From: an uncultured Actinomycetes bacterium
GTDB lineage: Bacteria > Actinomycetota > Thermoleophilia > Solirubrobacterales > 70-9
Direction: 5' to 3'
Assembly: GCA_937907435.1 (NCBI GenBank)
Contig: CALCIA010000241.1
Location: 1-11,925, forward strand
DNA length: 11,925 bases
Both the position numbers and the translations under genes were made by a program. Below are positions 1 to 6,188 of this stretch, in pieces (position 1 is the first letter of the stretch; every line of letters begins with the position of its first letter). The notes under the pieces are model-generated. The model did no database searches, had not been told where the DNA came from, and saw only the letters and a list, made by a program, of their open reading frames with translations.

Positions 1-6
1 GGGCGG

Positions 7-150
7 TGGCGAGAGGGGCGGGTCCCCTCCCCCGGGCGACAGCTTGCGGGTCCCCGTCCCTCCCGGGCGACACAGCTTGCGGGGCCTGGACCCTCCCGGG
101 CGACAGCTTGCGGGTCCCCATCCCTTCCCCGCGCGACAGCTGCGAGGCCC
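7..150 (-). repeat. GC-rich tandem repeat array downstream of tldE
   Basis: Three good and one decayed copy of a roughly 31-33 bp unit follow each other at about 31-61, 62-94, 95-126 and 127-150. The core on the plus strand is CCCGGGCGACAGCTTGCGGG. The distal end carries TGGCGAGAGGGGCGGGTCCC at 7-26. The same distal 20-mer and a 30-bp identical segment (73-102) recur in inverted orientation at 11864-11925 behind nadB. Relative to the upstream gene both arrays therefore read in the same direction. Bases 1-167 show no credible gene. The array could act as a transcription terminator or be a mobile extragenic repeat; the sequence alone does not decide. Confidence 0.85.
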
Positions 151-167
151 CCGCCCCGACGCGTCCC

Positions 168-1535
168 TCAGGTCCCGCTGACCGACAACTCCGAAACCAG
201 CAAAGGCGGAGTCTGCACGGACCCGCCGAAAGGCACCCATCGAGTCTCGGAGCCCGCGGCGACGACCGCGCGGAGCATTGCGACCAGCTCGCCGGCGATG
301 GTGAACTCGCGGACCGGCTCGGCGAGGGTGCCGTCGCGGATGGTGCGGCCGGAGGCGCCGACCGAGAAGACGCCAGTGACCGGGTTGACGCCGGAGTGGA
401 GGCCGGCGACGTCGGTGACGAAGACACCGTCGCCCGCCTGGGCGAGGAGCTCCTCGGTCGAGAGGTCGCCGGCGGCGACTATGAGGTTCGAGGCCGAGAC
501 CGAGGGCAGCGAGCGATAGCCCGAGCGGGCGGCCGAGCCGGTCGAGCTGGTGCCCTCGCGGTTGGCGGTGTAGGTGTCGTAGAGGTAGGTACGCAGCGCG
601 CCGCCCTCGATCAGCGCGGTGCGGCGGCGCGGCACGCCCTCGCCGTCGAAGGGGGCCGAGGCGGCGCCGGCGGGATCGCGGCCGTCGTCGTGGAGGGCGA
701 AGCTCGTCGAGGCGACCTCGTCGCCGAGCCGGCCCGCGAAGGGCGAGCGGCCGCGCTGCACCGCGCGGGCGCCGAGCGCGCCGCCGATCAGGCCGGCGAA
801 GCTGGCGGCGACGGTCGGGTCGAGGACGACCGGGCAGGAGCGCGAGGCGGGCTTGCCCGCGCCGATCATCGCCACCGCACGCTCCGCGCCCTCGGCGCCG
901 ATCGCCTCCGGGTCGAGGTCCTCGGGGCCGCGGGCGAGGCCGAAGCCGAGGCCGGTCTCGCGGCCCCCGTCACCCTCGGCGAGCGCCTGCAGGTAGGCGA
1001 AGCAGTTGGAGGCCTCATAGGAGGCGGCGATGCCGGTCGAGGAGGCGATCGCGACCTGCTCGGTCGAGTCGGCGTAGACGGCGGTCTCGACCCCGGCGAC
1101 GCGGGGGTCGGCGGCCAGCGCGGTGCGCTCGACCGCCAGCGCCAGCTCGGCGACCTGGCCCGCGTTCCACTCGGCGACGCTCGGGCTGTCGAGGCCGGAC
1201 AGCGCCTCGATCTCGGCAGGCGCGGGCGGCGCCGCGAACTCGTCCTCGTCGGCTGCCGCGGCCATCTCGGCGGCGCGCGCGGCCAGCGCCGCCACGCCCG
1301 CGTCGGAGAGGTCCGTCCCATAGGCGTAACCGACCCGGTGGCCGTCCCAGGCACGAATGCCGATCCCGGTCTGGGTGGCCGCGGTGAGGCTCTCCACCTC
1401 GCCGCCGTGGACGCGCACCTCGCGGCCGGTGTCGCGGGACGCGTATGCCTCGGCGGCCGACGCCCCGGCCCCGAGGGTCGCCTCGACCGCGCGCGCGGCA
1501 GCCGGCGAAAGCTCGACGCTCGGCAGCTCACCCAT
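168..1535 (-). CDS. tldE: TldE/PmbA-type subunit of the TldD-TldE metallopeptidase
   Basis: The 455-aa product has the length and architecture of PmbA/TldE (about 450 aa in E. coli) and lies directly behind tldD. In the known family TldE lacks the zinc motif and pairs with TldD to make a heteromeric peptidase that trims peptides, for example microcin B17 precursor and CcdA. As expected, no HExxxH is present. Family-like stretches are the N-terminal region around VHGGEVESLTAATQTGIGIR, and near the C terminus GVFVTDVAGLHSGVNPVTG followed by FSVGASG. I chose ATG at 1535, with a GGGGG purine run about 7 nt upstream. A GTG at 1562 would add nine residues but lies inside the dyad repeat between tldD and tldE. 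Gap to tldD is 63 bp. The stop TGA at 168 is followed at once by the GC-rich array. Confidence 0.92.
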   Translation of the reverse strand: MGELPSVELSPAAARAVEATLGAGASAAEAYASRDTGREVRVHGGEVESLTAATQTGIGIRAWDGHRVGYAYGTDLSDAGVAALAARAAEMAAAADEDEFAAPPAPAEIEALSGLDSPSVAEWNAGQVAELALAVERTALAADPRVAGVETAVYADSTEQVAIASSTGIAASYEASNCFAYLQALAEGDGGRETGLGFGLARGPEDLDPEAIGAEGAERAVAMIGAGKPASRSCPVVLDPTVAASFAGLIGGALGARAVQRGRSPFAGRLGDEVASTSFALHDDGRDPAGAASAPFDGEGVPRRRTALIEGGALRTYLYDTYTANREGTSSTGSAARSGYRSLPSVSASNLIVAAGDLSTEELLAQAGDGVFVTDVAGLHSGVNPVTGVFSVGASGRTIRDGTLAEPVREFTIAGELVAMLRAVVAAGSETRWVPFGGSVQTPPLLVSELSVSGT

Positions 1536-1554
1536 CGCTGCACCCCCGGGTTGC

Positions 1555-1593
1555 GTTCGCACTTTGCCGCGCTATCCGCGGATTACTGCGAAC
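1555..1593. repeat. 39-bp dyad repeat, intergenic copy (tldD-tldE)
   Basis: Outer arms GTTCGCA and TGCGAAC (7 bp, perfect) enclose inner arms CCGCG and CGCGG around a short central TAT. It fills most of the 63-bp gap between the tldD stop and the tldE ATG. A second copy at 7801-7839 matches at 36 of 39 positions when reverse-complemented. In the operon mRNA this would fold into a hairpin just upstream of tldE, so it could affect tldE translation or the stability of the two-gene message. It could also be a REP-like mobile repeat or a protein-binding operator. Confidence 0.8.
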
Positions 1594-1598
1594 TCGAC

Positions 1599-2984
1599 TC
1601 ATAGCTGGGTGCCTCCGACCGTCATCTTCCCGACCCGCACGTGGCCCTGGCCGGTCCCGACCGGGACTTTCTGGCCGCCCTTGCCGCACATCCCGGTCTT
1701 CATGAAGAAGTCGTCGCCGACCGCGTCGATCGCCGCCAGGGCGTCGAGGCAGTTGCCGATCAGCGTCGCGCCGGTGCACGGGGCGGTCACCTTGCCGTCC
1801 TCGATCAGGTAGCCCTCGGAGACGCCGAAGACGAAGTCGCCGGTCGCCGGATCCACCTGCCCGCCGCCGAAACTCACCGCGTAGAACCCGTTCTTGACCT
1901 CCTCGATCATCGCCGCCGGAGTCGACTCACCGGGCGCGATGTAGGTGTTGGTCATGCGCGGGATCGGCAGGTCCCGGAAGCTCTCGCGGCGGCCGTTGCC
2001 GGTCGAGGCGACCCCGTCCTTCTCGGCGCCGAGGTGGTCGTAGAGGTAGGAGATCAGCCGACCGTCCTCGATCACCTTGGTCTGCTGGGTCGGCTGCCCC
2101 TCGTCGTCGATCGCGTCGCTCCCCCACTCGTTCGGGAGGCGGCCGTCATCGTAGGCGTTCAGGAGCGGCTGGGCGACCATCTCGCCGAGCTTGCCGATGT
2201 AGACGGAGGCGCCCTTGTGGATGTGGTCGATCTCGAGGCCGTGGCCGGTCATCTCGTGGAAGAGGACGCCGCCGAAGCCGCCGCCGACCACCACCGGCAT
2301 CGAGCCCGACGGCGCCGGGCGCGAGTCGAGCAACGTGAGCGCCTTCTTGGCGGCCTGCTCGGCGATCAGGCCCGCGTCGTTTTCCAGCAGCTCGAAGCCA
2401 CGGTGGGCGCCGAGCGTCTCCGCCCCGGTCTCCACCTTGTCGCCGCGGCGGGCGACGGTCTGCACGCCGATCCGGGTGCGGGTGCGGTCGTCGCCGGTGA
2501 AGAGCCCTTCGGAGTTGGCGATCGTGACGACGCGACGCGCCTCGGCGTAGGAGGCGGTCAGCTGGGCGATCTCGCCGCCCATCGCGCGGCCGCGCTGGTC
2601 GAGCTCGCGCAAGAGCTCCGCCTTGCGCGCGGCGGGCACGTCTTCCGGGGCGACCTCGATCGGCACCGGCGTGACCGGGCGGGCGGTGAGCGGGCGCGGC
2701 TCGGTGCGGCCGGCGCGGAGGGCTGAGGCGGCCTCGTCGGCGGCCCGTTCGAGCTCCGCCGGCTCGAGCCCGTCGACGTGGGCGAAGTAGGTGGTGGCGC
2801 CGTCGACGACGCGGACCCCGGCGCCCTCCTCGGCGCCCGACTGGACCGACTCGATACGCGACTCGTCGATCGCCAGCGACATGCCGCCGCGCCGTTCGGC
2901 GAAGACCTCGGCGAAGCGGCCGCCGTTGGCGAGCGCGCGCGAGAGGACGCGCGCGGCGACCTCCTGATCCAGCAACTCGGTCAC
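1599..2984 (-). CDS. tldD: TldD zinc metallopeptidase subunit
   Basis: The 461-aa product is the catalytic half of the TldD-TldE peptidase. The zinc motif HEMTGHGLE shows as HExxxH with His243, Glu244 and His248. The C-terminal cysteine in MCGKGGQ (Cys433) corresponds to the third metal ligand described for E. coli TldD. Other family-typical stretches include the segment around residues 265-320 with GRLPNEWGSDAIDDEGQ and the later STGNGRRESFRDLPIPRM. The start is GTG at 2984, overlapping the TGA of the 77-aa gene as GTGA, which indicates translational coupling. TldE follows 63 bp downstream. TldD-TldE proteins mature peptide natural products in several systems, so the small upstream protein is a candidate partner or substrate. 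That link is inferred from position only. Confidence 0.95.
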   Translation of the reverse strand: MTELLDQEVAARVLSRALANGGRFAEVFAERRGGMSLAIDESRIESVQSGAEEGAGVRVVDGATTYFAHVDGLEPAELERAADEAASALRAGRTEPRPLTARPVTPVPIEVAPEDVPAARKAELLRELDQRGRAMGGEIAQLTASYAEARRVVTIANSEGLFTGDDRTRTRIGVQTVARRGDKVETGAETLGAHRGFELLENDAGLIAEQAAKKALTLLDSRPAPSGSMPVVVGGGFGGVLFHEMTGHGLEIDHIHKGASVYIGKLGEMVAQPLLNAYDDGRLPNEWGSDAIDDEGQPTQQTKVIEDGRLISYLYDHLGAEKDGVASTGNGRRESFRDLPIPRMTNTYIAPGESTPAAMIEEVKNGFYAVSFGGGQVDPATGDFVFGVSEGYLIEDGKVTAPCTGATLIGNCLDALAAIDAVGDDFFMKTGMCGKGGQKVPVGTGQGHVRVGKMTVGGTQL

Positions 2985-3214
2985 GAACGCCCCCTCCTCT
3001 TCGTCGTCGCGGTGAGGTCGATGACGGCGCCCGCGGCGACGAAGAGCTCGGCGCCGGTGGTCGAGTCGGCGGGCAGCTCGGTGGCGCGGCCGCCCGGGTA
3101 GTAGAGGCGGGCGAAGGGCTTGCGCGAGATGCGGCGCCGGCGCATGTAGGCGGCGGCCTCGTCGGCGTAGCCGGAGAAGCGGTCGAGCAGGATGCGGTGC
3201 GGCTTCGGCGGCAT
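2981..3214 (-). CDS. Small basic protein of unknown function, coupled to tldD
   Basis: The 77-aa product is not one I can assign to a family. It starts with MPPKPHRILLDRFSGYADEA, has an arginine cluster MRRRRISRK at about residues 24-32, an aromatic patch FARLYYPGG at 34-42, and ends in a basic tail TKRRGRS. It has no signal peptide, membrane helix or cysteine. Both ends overlap neighbours: its ATG overlaps the roadblock-gene stop as TGATG, and its TGA overlaps the tldD GTG as GTGA. The tight coupling to tldD suggests similar amounts of the proteins are made. It could be a peptidase substrate, an adaptor or a nucleic-acid-binding protein; none is shown. Confidence 0.75.
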   Translation of the reverse strand: MPPKPHRILLDRFSGYADEAAAYMRRRRISRKPFARLYYPGGRATELPADSTTGAELFVAAGAVIDLTATTKRRGRS

Positions 3215-3576
3215 CAGCCCGCGTCCCTGGCCAGCTCGCGGAGCGCGCTCCGCATGTCGAAGAAGGTCAGTGACGACAAGGCGAAGCGCTCGGTCACCGT
3301 CACCGCCGCGAACCCGTGGGCGCGCAGCGCGAAGACCTCGCCCGCCTGGGTGGCGACGTGGACCTGCTCGACCGGCTCGTCGCCCGCGGCGTCCGCCACC
3401 CGCAACAGGTTGACCGCCTCCACGGCCCAGCCGGCCGCCTCGCCGGAGGCCGCGAGCACCGTCCCGTCCCCGGCCAGGATCGCCCCGCCGCGCAGGTCCG
3501 GTGACATCTCGGTGAGGAACGAAAGCGCCGCCTCGGCATCCGCGGGCGCGGGAACTGTTGCGGCGGCGTCGGGCAC
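3214..3576 (-). CDS. Roadblock/LC7-like domain protein
   Basis: The 120-aa product resembles a small roadblock/LC7 domain protein: a helix around residues 12-25 (DAEAALSFLTEMSPDLRGG), a strand-turn-strand GAILAGDGTVLAASGEAAGW, a helix VEAVNLLRVAD, and further strands VHVATQAGEVFALRAHGFAAVTVTE with a C-terminal helix. In bacteria such domains often act as partners of small GTPases or as dimeric scaffolds. Assignment is by pattern only. Start is GTG at 3576; a TATCTT hexamer ends 7 nt before it and there is no purine-rich ribosome-binding site, so the message is probably leaderless. It is the first gene of the operon with the 77-aa protein, tldD and tldE. Confidence 0.7.
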   Translation of the reverse strand: MPDAAATVPAPADAEAALSFLTEMSPDLRGGAILAGDGTVLAASGEAAGWAVEAVNLLRVADAAGDEPVEQVHVATQAGEVFALRAHGFAAVTVTERFALSSLTFFDMRSALRELARDAG

Positions 3577-3583
3577 TTAGGCG

Positions 3584-3589
3584 AAGATA
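3584..3589 (-). promoter_or_regulatory. Probable leaderless -10 box of the roadblock-tldD-tldE operon
   Basis: On the minus strand TATCTT is followed by seven bases (CGCCTAA) and then the GTG start at 3576. TANNNT placed 6-7 nt before a start codon is the typical actinobacterial leaderless arrangement. It sits in the 19-bp gap between the two divergent start codons. No convincing -35 box was seen. Confidence 0.5.
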
Positions 3590-3595
3590 CCGACC

Positions 3596-3745
3596 GTGCC
3601 ACTCGCCCGAGCATCCTGGCTCATCACCGTCGTCGTCTGCGCCGTCGCCGCGATCCTCTTCGCGATCAGCGGCTACACCGGTTACACGATCACCCTGTGC
3701 GCGGTCGGGCTCGCCGCCGCGGTGAACCTCCTCCCGCCGCCCTGA
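3596..3745 (+). CDS. 49-aa two-helix small membrane protein
   Basis: A 50-codon frame runs from GTG at 3596 to TGA at 3743-3745. The product begins MPLARASWLITVVVCAVAAI and is almost wholly hydrophobic: one helix at about residues 8-27, a polar turn SGYTGYT at 25-31, and a second helix at about 32-46, ending NLLPPP. A positively charged start (one Arg) and two helices suggest a hairpin with both ends on the same side of the membrane. The gene diverges from the roadblock-tldD-tldE operon with only 19 bp between start codons. The hydrophobic pattern and exact fit to the gap support it being real; function is unknown. Confidence 0.65.
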   Translation: MPLARASWLITVVVCAVAAILFAISGYTGYTITLCAVGLAAAVNLLPPP

Positions 3746-3754
3746 CCCGATGTC

Positions 3755-3798
3755 GATGGGCCGAAAACTACCCCTATAGCAGGACTTTTCGGCCCATC
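3755..3798. terminator. Perfect 13-bp-stem hairpin between convergent genes
   Basis: GATGGGCCGAAAA (3755-3767) pairs perfectly with TTTTCGGCCCATC (3786-3798) around an 18-nt loop. The site lies between the end of the 49-aa gene (plus) and rdgB (minus), and its right arm overlaps the rdgB stop codon. A bidirectional terminator is the simplest reading. However, the A/T run sits at the loop side and no T-tract follows either arm, so it is not a canonical intrinsic terminator. A second short hairpin, CCTGGG-AGA-CCCAGG at 3801-3815, lies in the last codons of rdgB. Confidence 0.6.
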
Positions 3799-4372
3799 AA
3801 CCTGGGAGACCCAGGTGGGCGGCGGCCAGGCGAGCGGCGCGGCCGCGGTGGCTGATCGCGTTCTTCTCCGCCGGGGTCAGCTCCGACATCGTGCGTTCGT
3901 CGTCGGTGTCGTCGGGGACGAAGATCGGGTCGTAGCCGAAGCCGCCGCTGCCGCGGCGCTCGCGCAGGAGGCGGCCCTCGCAGGTGGCTTCGAAGACGTG
4001 CTCGGTGCCGTCCGCGTCGACCAGGGCGACGACGCAGACGTAGGCGGCGCGTCGCCCGCCATCGGCGGCGTCGACTTCGCGCAGGAGCTTGTCGAGGTTG
4101 TCCTCGTCGCCCGCGCCCTCGCCGGCGTAACGAGCCGAGTAGATCCCCGGTGCGCCATCGAGGTCGACGGACTCGATCCCGGAGTCGTCGGCCAGCACCG
4201 CCCCGCCGAGCGCCGCGTGGGCGGCGCGCGCCTTGATCAGCGCGTTGGCCTCGAAGCTCTCGCCGTCCTCGACCGGGGACTCGTAGTCGGCCGGCAGCGG
4301 CTCCAACTCGAGCCCCGGCAGCAGCTCGCGCATCTCCCTCACCTTGTGGAGGTTCGAGGTCGCGAGGATCAC
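3797..4372 (-). CDS. rdgB: RdgB/HAM1 dITP/XTP pyrophosphatase
   Basis: The 191-aa product hydrolyses non-canonical purine nucleoside triphosphates (dITP, XTP, ITP) to monophosphate and pyrophosphate, keeping deaminated bases out of DNA and RNA. All family signatures are visible: the N-terminal TSNLHKVREM loop (residues 5-14), the acidic LADDSGIES stretch with Asp62/Asp63, GAPGIYSARYAG at 73-84, GFGYDPIF at 144-151 and SHRGRA at 174-179. The length is normal for the family. The start is GTG at 4372, which places the usual ILATSN strand at the N terminus; a GGGG run sits a few bases upstream. It follows rph by 30 bp on the same strand, the common rph-rdgB arrangement, so the two are probably co-transcribed. 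Confidence 0.95.
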   Translation of the reverse strand: MILATSNLHKVREMRELLPGLELEPLPADYESPVEDGESFEANALIKARAAHAALGGAVLADDSGIESVDLDGAPGIYSARYAGEGAGDEDNLDKLLREVDAADGGRRAAYVCVVALVDADGTEHVFEATCEGRLLRERRGSGGFGYDPIFVPDDTDDERTMSELTPAEKNAISHRGRAARLAAAHLGLPG

Positions 4373-4402
4373 CGCGCCGACCCCGAGATCACGACCGCAC
4401 CC

Positions 4403-5125
4403 TCAGGGCGCGACCCGGTCCTGCACTTCGCGCAGGCGGTTGATCCCGCCCTCGGCCAGGCCCAGCAGCTCGTCCAGCGAGGCGCGCGAGAGCGGCGTCC
4501 GCTCCGCCGTCGCCTGCACCTCGACCAGGCCGCCGTCGCCGGTCATCACCACGTTGGCGTCGACCTCGGCGCGCGAGTCCTCGTTGTAGTCGAGATCGCA
4601 GAGGGCGCGGCTGTCGACCATGCCGACGCTGACCGCGGCTATCGAGCCGGTCAGCGGCATCACGTCGATCGCCTTGCGGTCGAGCAGTTTCTGGAAGGCC
4701 AGCTTCAGCGCCACATAGCCGCCGGTGATCGAGGCGCAGCGCGTCCCGCCGTCGGCTTCGAGCACGTCGCAATCGACGTAGACGCTCCGTTCGCCGAGCG
4801 CCTTGAAATCGCAGACGACCCGCAGGCTGCGCCCGATCAGGCGCTGGATCTCCACCCCGCGGCCGTCCTGCTTGCCCTTCGAGATGTCGCGCTGCTTGCG
4901 GTCCCCGGTCGAGGCGGGCAGCATCGCGTACTCGGCGGTGACCCACCCTTTGCCGCGCCCCATCATCCAGCGCGGCACCTGCTCGGAGACCGAGGCGGTG
5001 CAGATCACCCGCGTCCGCCCCACCGAGATCAGCGCCGACCCGTCGGCGCTTTCGACGAAGCCGGGGTCGATCGTCACCGGTCGGATGTCGGCAGGGGCAC
5101 GGTCGTAGCTGCGCGAGGCGGTCAT
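4403..5125 (-). CDS. rph: Ribonuclease PH
   Basis: The 240-aa product is a phosphate-dependent 3'-to-5' exoribonuclease that trims tRNA 3' ends and forms a hexameric ring in the cytoplasm. Diagnostic stretches are RTRVICTASVSEQVPRWM, GWVTAEYAMLPASTGDRKQR, GRGVEIQRLIGRSLR, DCDVLEADGGTRCASITGGY, and DLDYNEDSRAEVDANVVMTG. I chose ATG at 5125 (MTASRSYDRAP) because an AAAGGA element sits about 9 nt upstream and because the family begins there. A longer frame reaching 5461 runs through the divergent secreted-protein gene and is rejected. rdgB follows 30 bp downstream. Confidence 0.96.
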   Translation of the reverse strand: MTASRSYDRAPADIRPVTIDPGFVESADGSALISVGRTRVICTASVSEQVPRWMMGRGKGWVTAEYAMLPASTGDRKQRDISKGKQDGRGVEIQRLIGRSLRVVCDFKALGERSVYVDCDVLEADGGTRCASITGGYVALKLAFQKLLDRKAIDVMPLTGSIAAVSVGMVDSRALCDLDYNEDSRAEVDANVVMTGDGGLVEVQATAERTPLSRASLDELLGLAEGGINRLREVQDRVAP

Positions 5126-5178
5126 CGCGGGCGATCCTTTCACGGACGCGACGGACGGCGCTTGTCGCGGCAGCCGCT

Positions 5179-5184
5179 TAGGCT
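5179..5184 (+). promoter_or_regulatory. Probable leaderless -10 box of the 212-aa secreted protein gene
   Basis: TAGGCT is followed by six bases (CCACCA) and then ATG at 5191. It fits TANNNT directly before a start codon. No ribosome-binding site is present in the short space, so a leaderless transcript is likely. Confidence 0.5.
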
Positions 5185-5190
5185 CCACCA

Positions 5191-5829
5191 ATGTCTCGTC
5201 GAGCATTTGTCCCGGTGACCTGCGTGGTCCTGGCACTGGCGGCAGCGTTTGCGGGCAGCGCCCTTGCCGCGGTCCCCGGCTTCGGCGCCGCCAAGGCCTT
5301 CCATCGGTACCCGGTCTATTGGGCGGGGGAAGAAGTGCTGGGGATGCCACTCGAAGACATCGAGGGACACGCCGGCTACGAAAGACACGCGCCGAGCGGC
5401 TGGAGCTTCCTCTACGGGACCTGCGAACTGTCCGGGTCGGACCACCCCTCCTGCGCCCCACCGCTCCAGATCCAGGTCGACAGCACCTGCAGGCGCTGGG
5501 CGAGCGAGCTGAACAAGCCCAAGGATCTCGAGCCCTTCCGCGGCGCCAAGGCGGTCTGGCATGCCGGCATCCCGCTCGAGGGAGGCGGCGAAGACGAAGG
5601 CGGCCCGCTCGAAATCTTCACCGGCCGCGAGACCATCGTGATCTTCGTCGAACCGTACGGGCTGAAGACCACCTACCACCTGAACGATCCCAAAACGGTC
5701 GCCTTCGAAGCCGCCGGACAGCTGCGCACCGTTCATCAGGCGAACCCGAAGCCCTTACCGCCTCCGGTCCCCCGCTCGCTGACGGGGAAGCTCCCCTGCC
5801 AGAAGCGGACCGCGGAAGCACTGAACTGA
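5191..5829 (+). CDS. Secreted protein of unknown function
   Basis: The 212-aa product has a clear Sec signal peptide: MSRR, a hydrophobic core at about residues 6-24 and a likely cut after SALA (about residue 26). The mature part begins AVPGFGAAKAFHRYPVYWAG. It carries four cysteines (78, 88, 100, 203), compatible with disulfides outside the membrane, an aromatic stretch GWSFLYGTCE at about 70-79, and an acidic Gly-rich loop GGGEDEGG at 131-138. The C terminus is Pro-rich, then KLPCQKRTAEALN. No enzymatic motif is recognised. The gene stands alone on the plus strand, divergent from rph and convergent with the pilin gene. The start ATG is supported by the signal peptide and by the adjacent leaderless promoter. 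Confidence 0.82.
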   Translation: MSRRAFVPVTCVVLALAAAFAGSALAAVPGFGAAKAFHRYPVYWAGEEVLGMPLEDIEGHAGYERHAPSGWSFLYGTCELSGSDHPSCAPPLQIQVDSTCRRWASELNKPKDLEPFRGAKAVWHAGIPLEGGGEDEGGPLEIFTGRETIVIFVEPYGLKTTYHLNDPKTVAFEAAGQLRTVHQANPKPLPPPVPRSLTGKLPCQKRTAEALN

Positions 5830-5832
5830 CGG

Positions 5833-5846
5833 GCGCCGAAAGGCGC
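5833..5846 (+). terminator. GAAA-tetraloop hairpin after the secreted protein gene
   Basis: GCGCC-GAAA-GGCGC forms a 5-bp stem with a GNRA tetraloop three bases after the stop codon. No T-tract follows, so termination is plausible but weakly supported. Confidence 0.4.
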
Positions 5847-5860
5847 GCCGGCCACCCTGC

Positions 5861-5877
5861 GGGCGACCAACGCGCCC
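5861..5877 (-). terminator. Short hairpin after the pilin gene
   Basis: GGGCG and CGCCC (5 bp) pair around a 7-nt loop just past the pilin stop on the minus strand. It lacks a T-tract. Together with the hairpin at 5833-5846 it fills the 53-bp convergent gap. Confidence 0.3.
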
Positions 5878-5882
5878 TCGGC

Positions 5883-6149
5883 TCATTTGAAGGCGACCTT
5901 GTCGACGGCCTCCTTGATCTTGTCGATGATCACGTCGGCCAGCTCGGTCCCCTGTTTGCCGTTGAACCCCTTCATCGCGGCGACCATCCCGACCATCAGC
6001 AGCGAGACCAGCAGGATCAGGCCGACGTACTCGACCGTCCCCTGACCGCGCTCCCCGGCAAGGGCCTGGATCGCCTTCACCCGCCGGGTGACGGCGAGGT
6101 TGAGCCGCCATAGGGTGGCGTGCATGAAGCCCAGCACTGCGTAGAACAT
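5883..6149 (-). CDS. Flp-type pilin-like protein
   Basis: The 88-aa product has the class III (Flp/Tad) prepilin signature. In GERG-QGTVEY a prepilin peptidase would cut after Gly35, placing Glu at +5 (residue 40) and Tyr at +6 (residue 41), followed by a hydrophobic helix at about 42-59 (VGLILLVSLLMVGMVAAM). The leader of about 35 residues is longer than in many Flp pilins. The mature part ends in an amphipathic, lysine-rich helix. The start ATG at 6149 has a strong GGAAGGGAG ribosome-binding site. No tad/cpa assembly genes, peptidase or TadE genes are in the window, so it is an orphan here. It may be a pilus subunit or a small membrane protein that uses the same peptidase. Confidence 0.8.
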   Translation of the reverse strand: MFYAVLGFMHATLWRLNLAVTRRVKAIQALAGERGQGTVEYVGLILLVSLLMVGMVAAMKGFNGKQGTELADVIIDKIKEAVDKVAFK

Positions 6150-6188
6150 CGCTCTCCCTTCCTCGTTTGACGAGGGCGATGCTTTGGA

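Noticed and set aside
7..150. CRISPR array
   Set aside because: The units are contiguous variants of one GC-rich sequence with no unique spacers and no cas genes.
6..1604. 532-codon open frame on the plus strand
   Set aside because: It lies antisense to tldE, reads through the repeat arrays and has a low-complexity Gly/Ala/Arg/Asp composition typical of GC-rich shadow frames.
3815..5218. 467-codon plus-strand frame over rdgB and rph
   Set aside because: It is antisense to two well-supported genes, with Arg/His/Asp/Val-rich composition and no domain.
4403..5461. Long 352-codon version of ribonuclease PH
   Set aside because: The extra 112 residues are low complexity and lie antisense to the secreted-protein gene; the family start and ribosome-binding site point to 5125.
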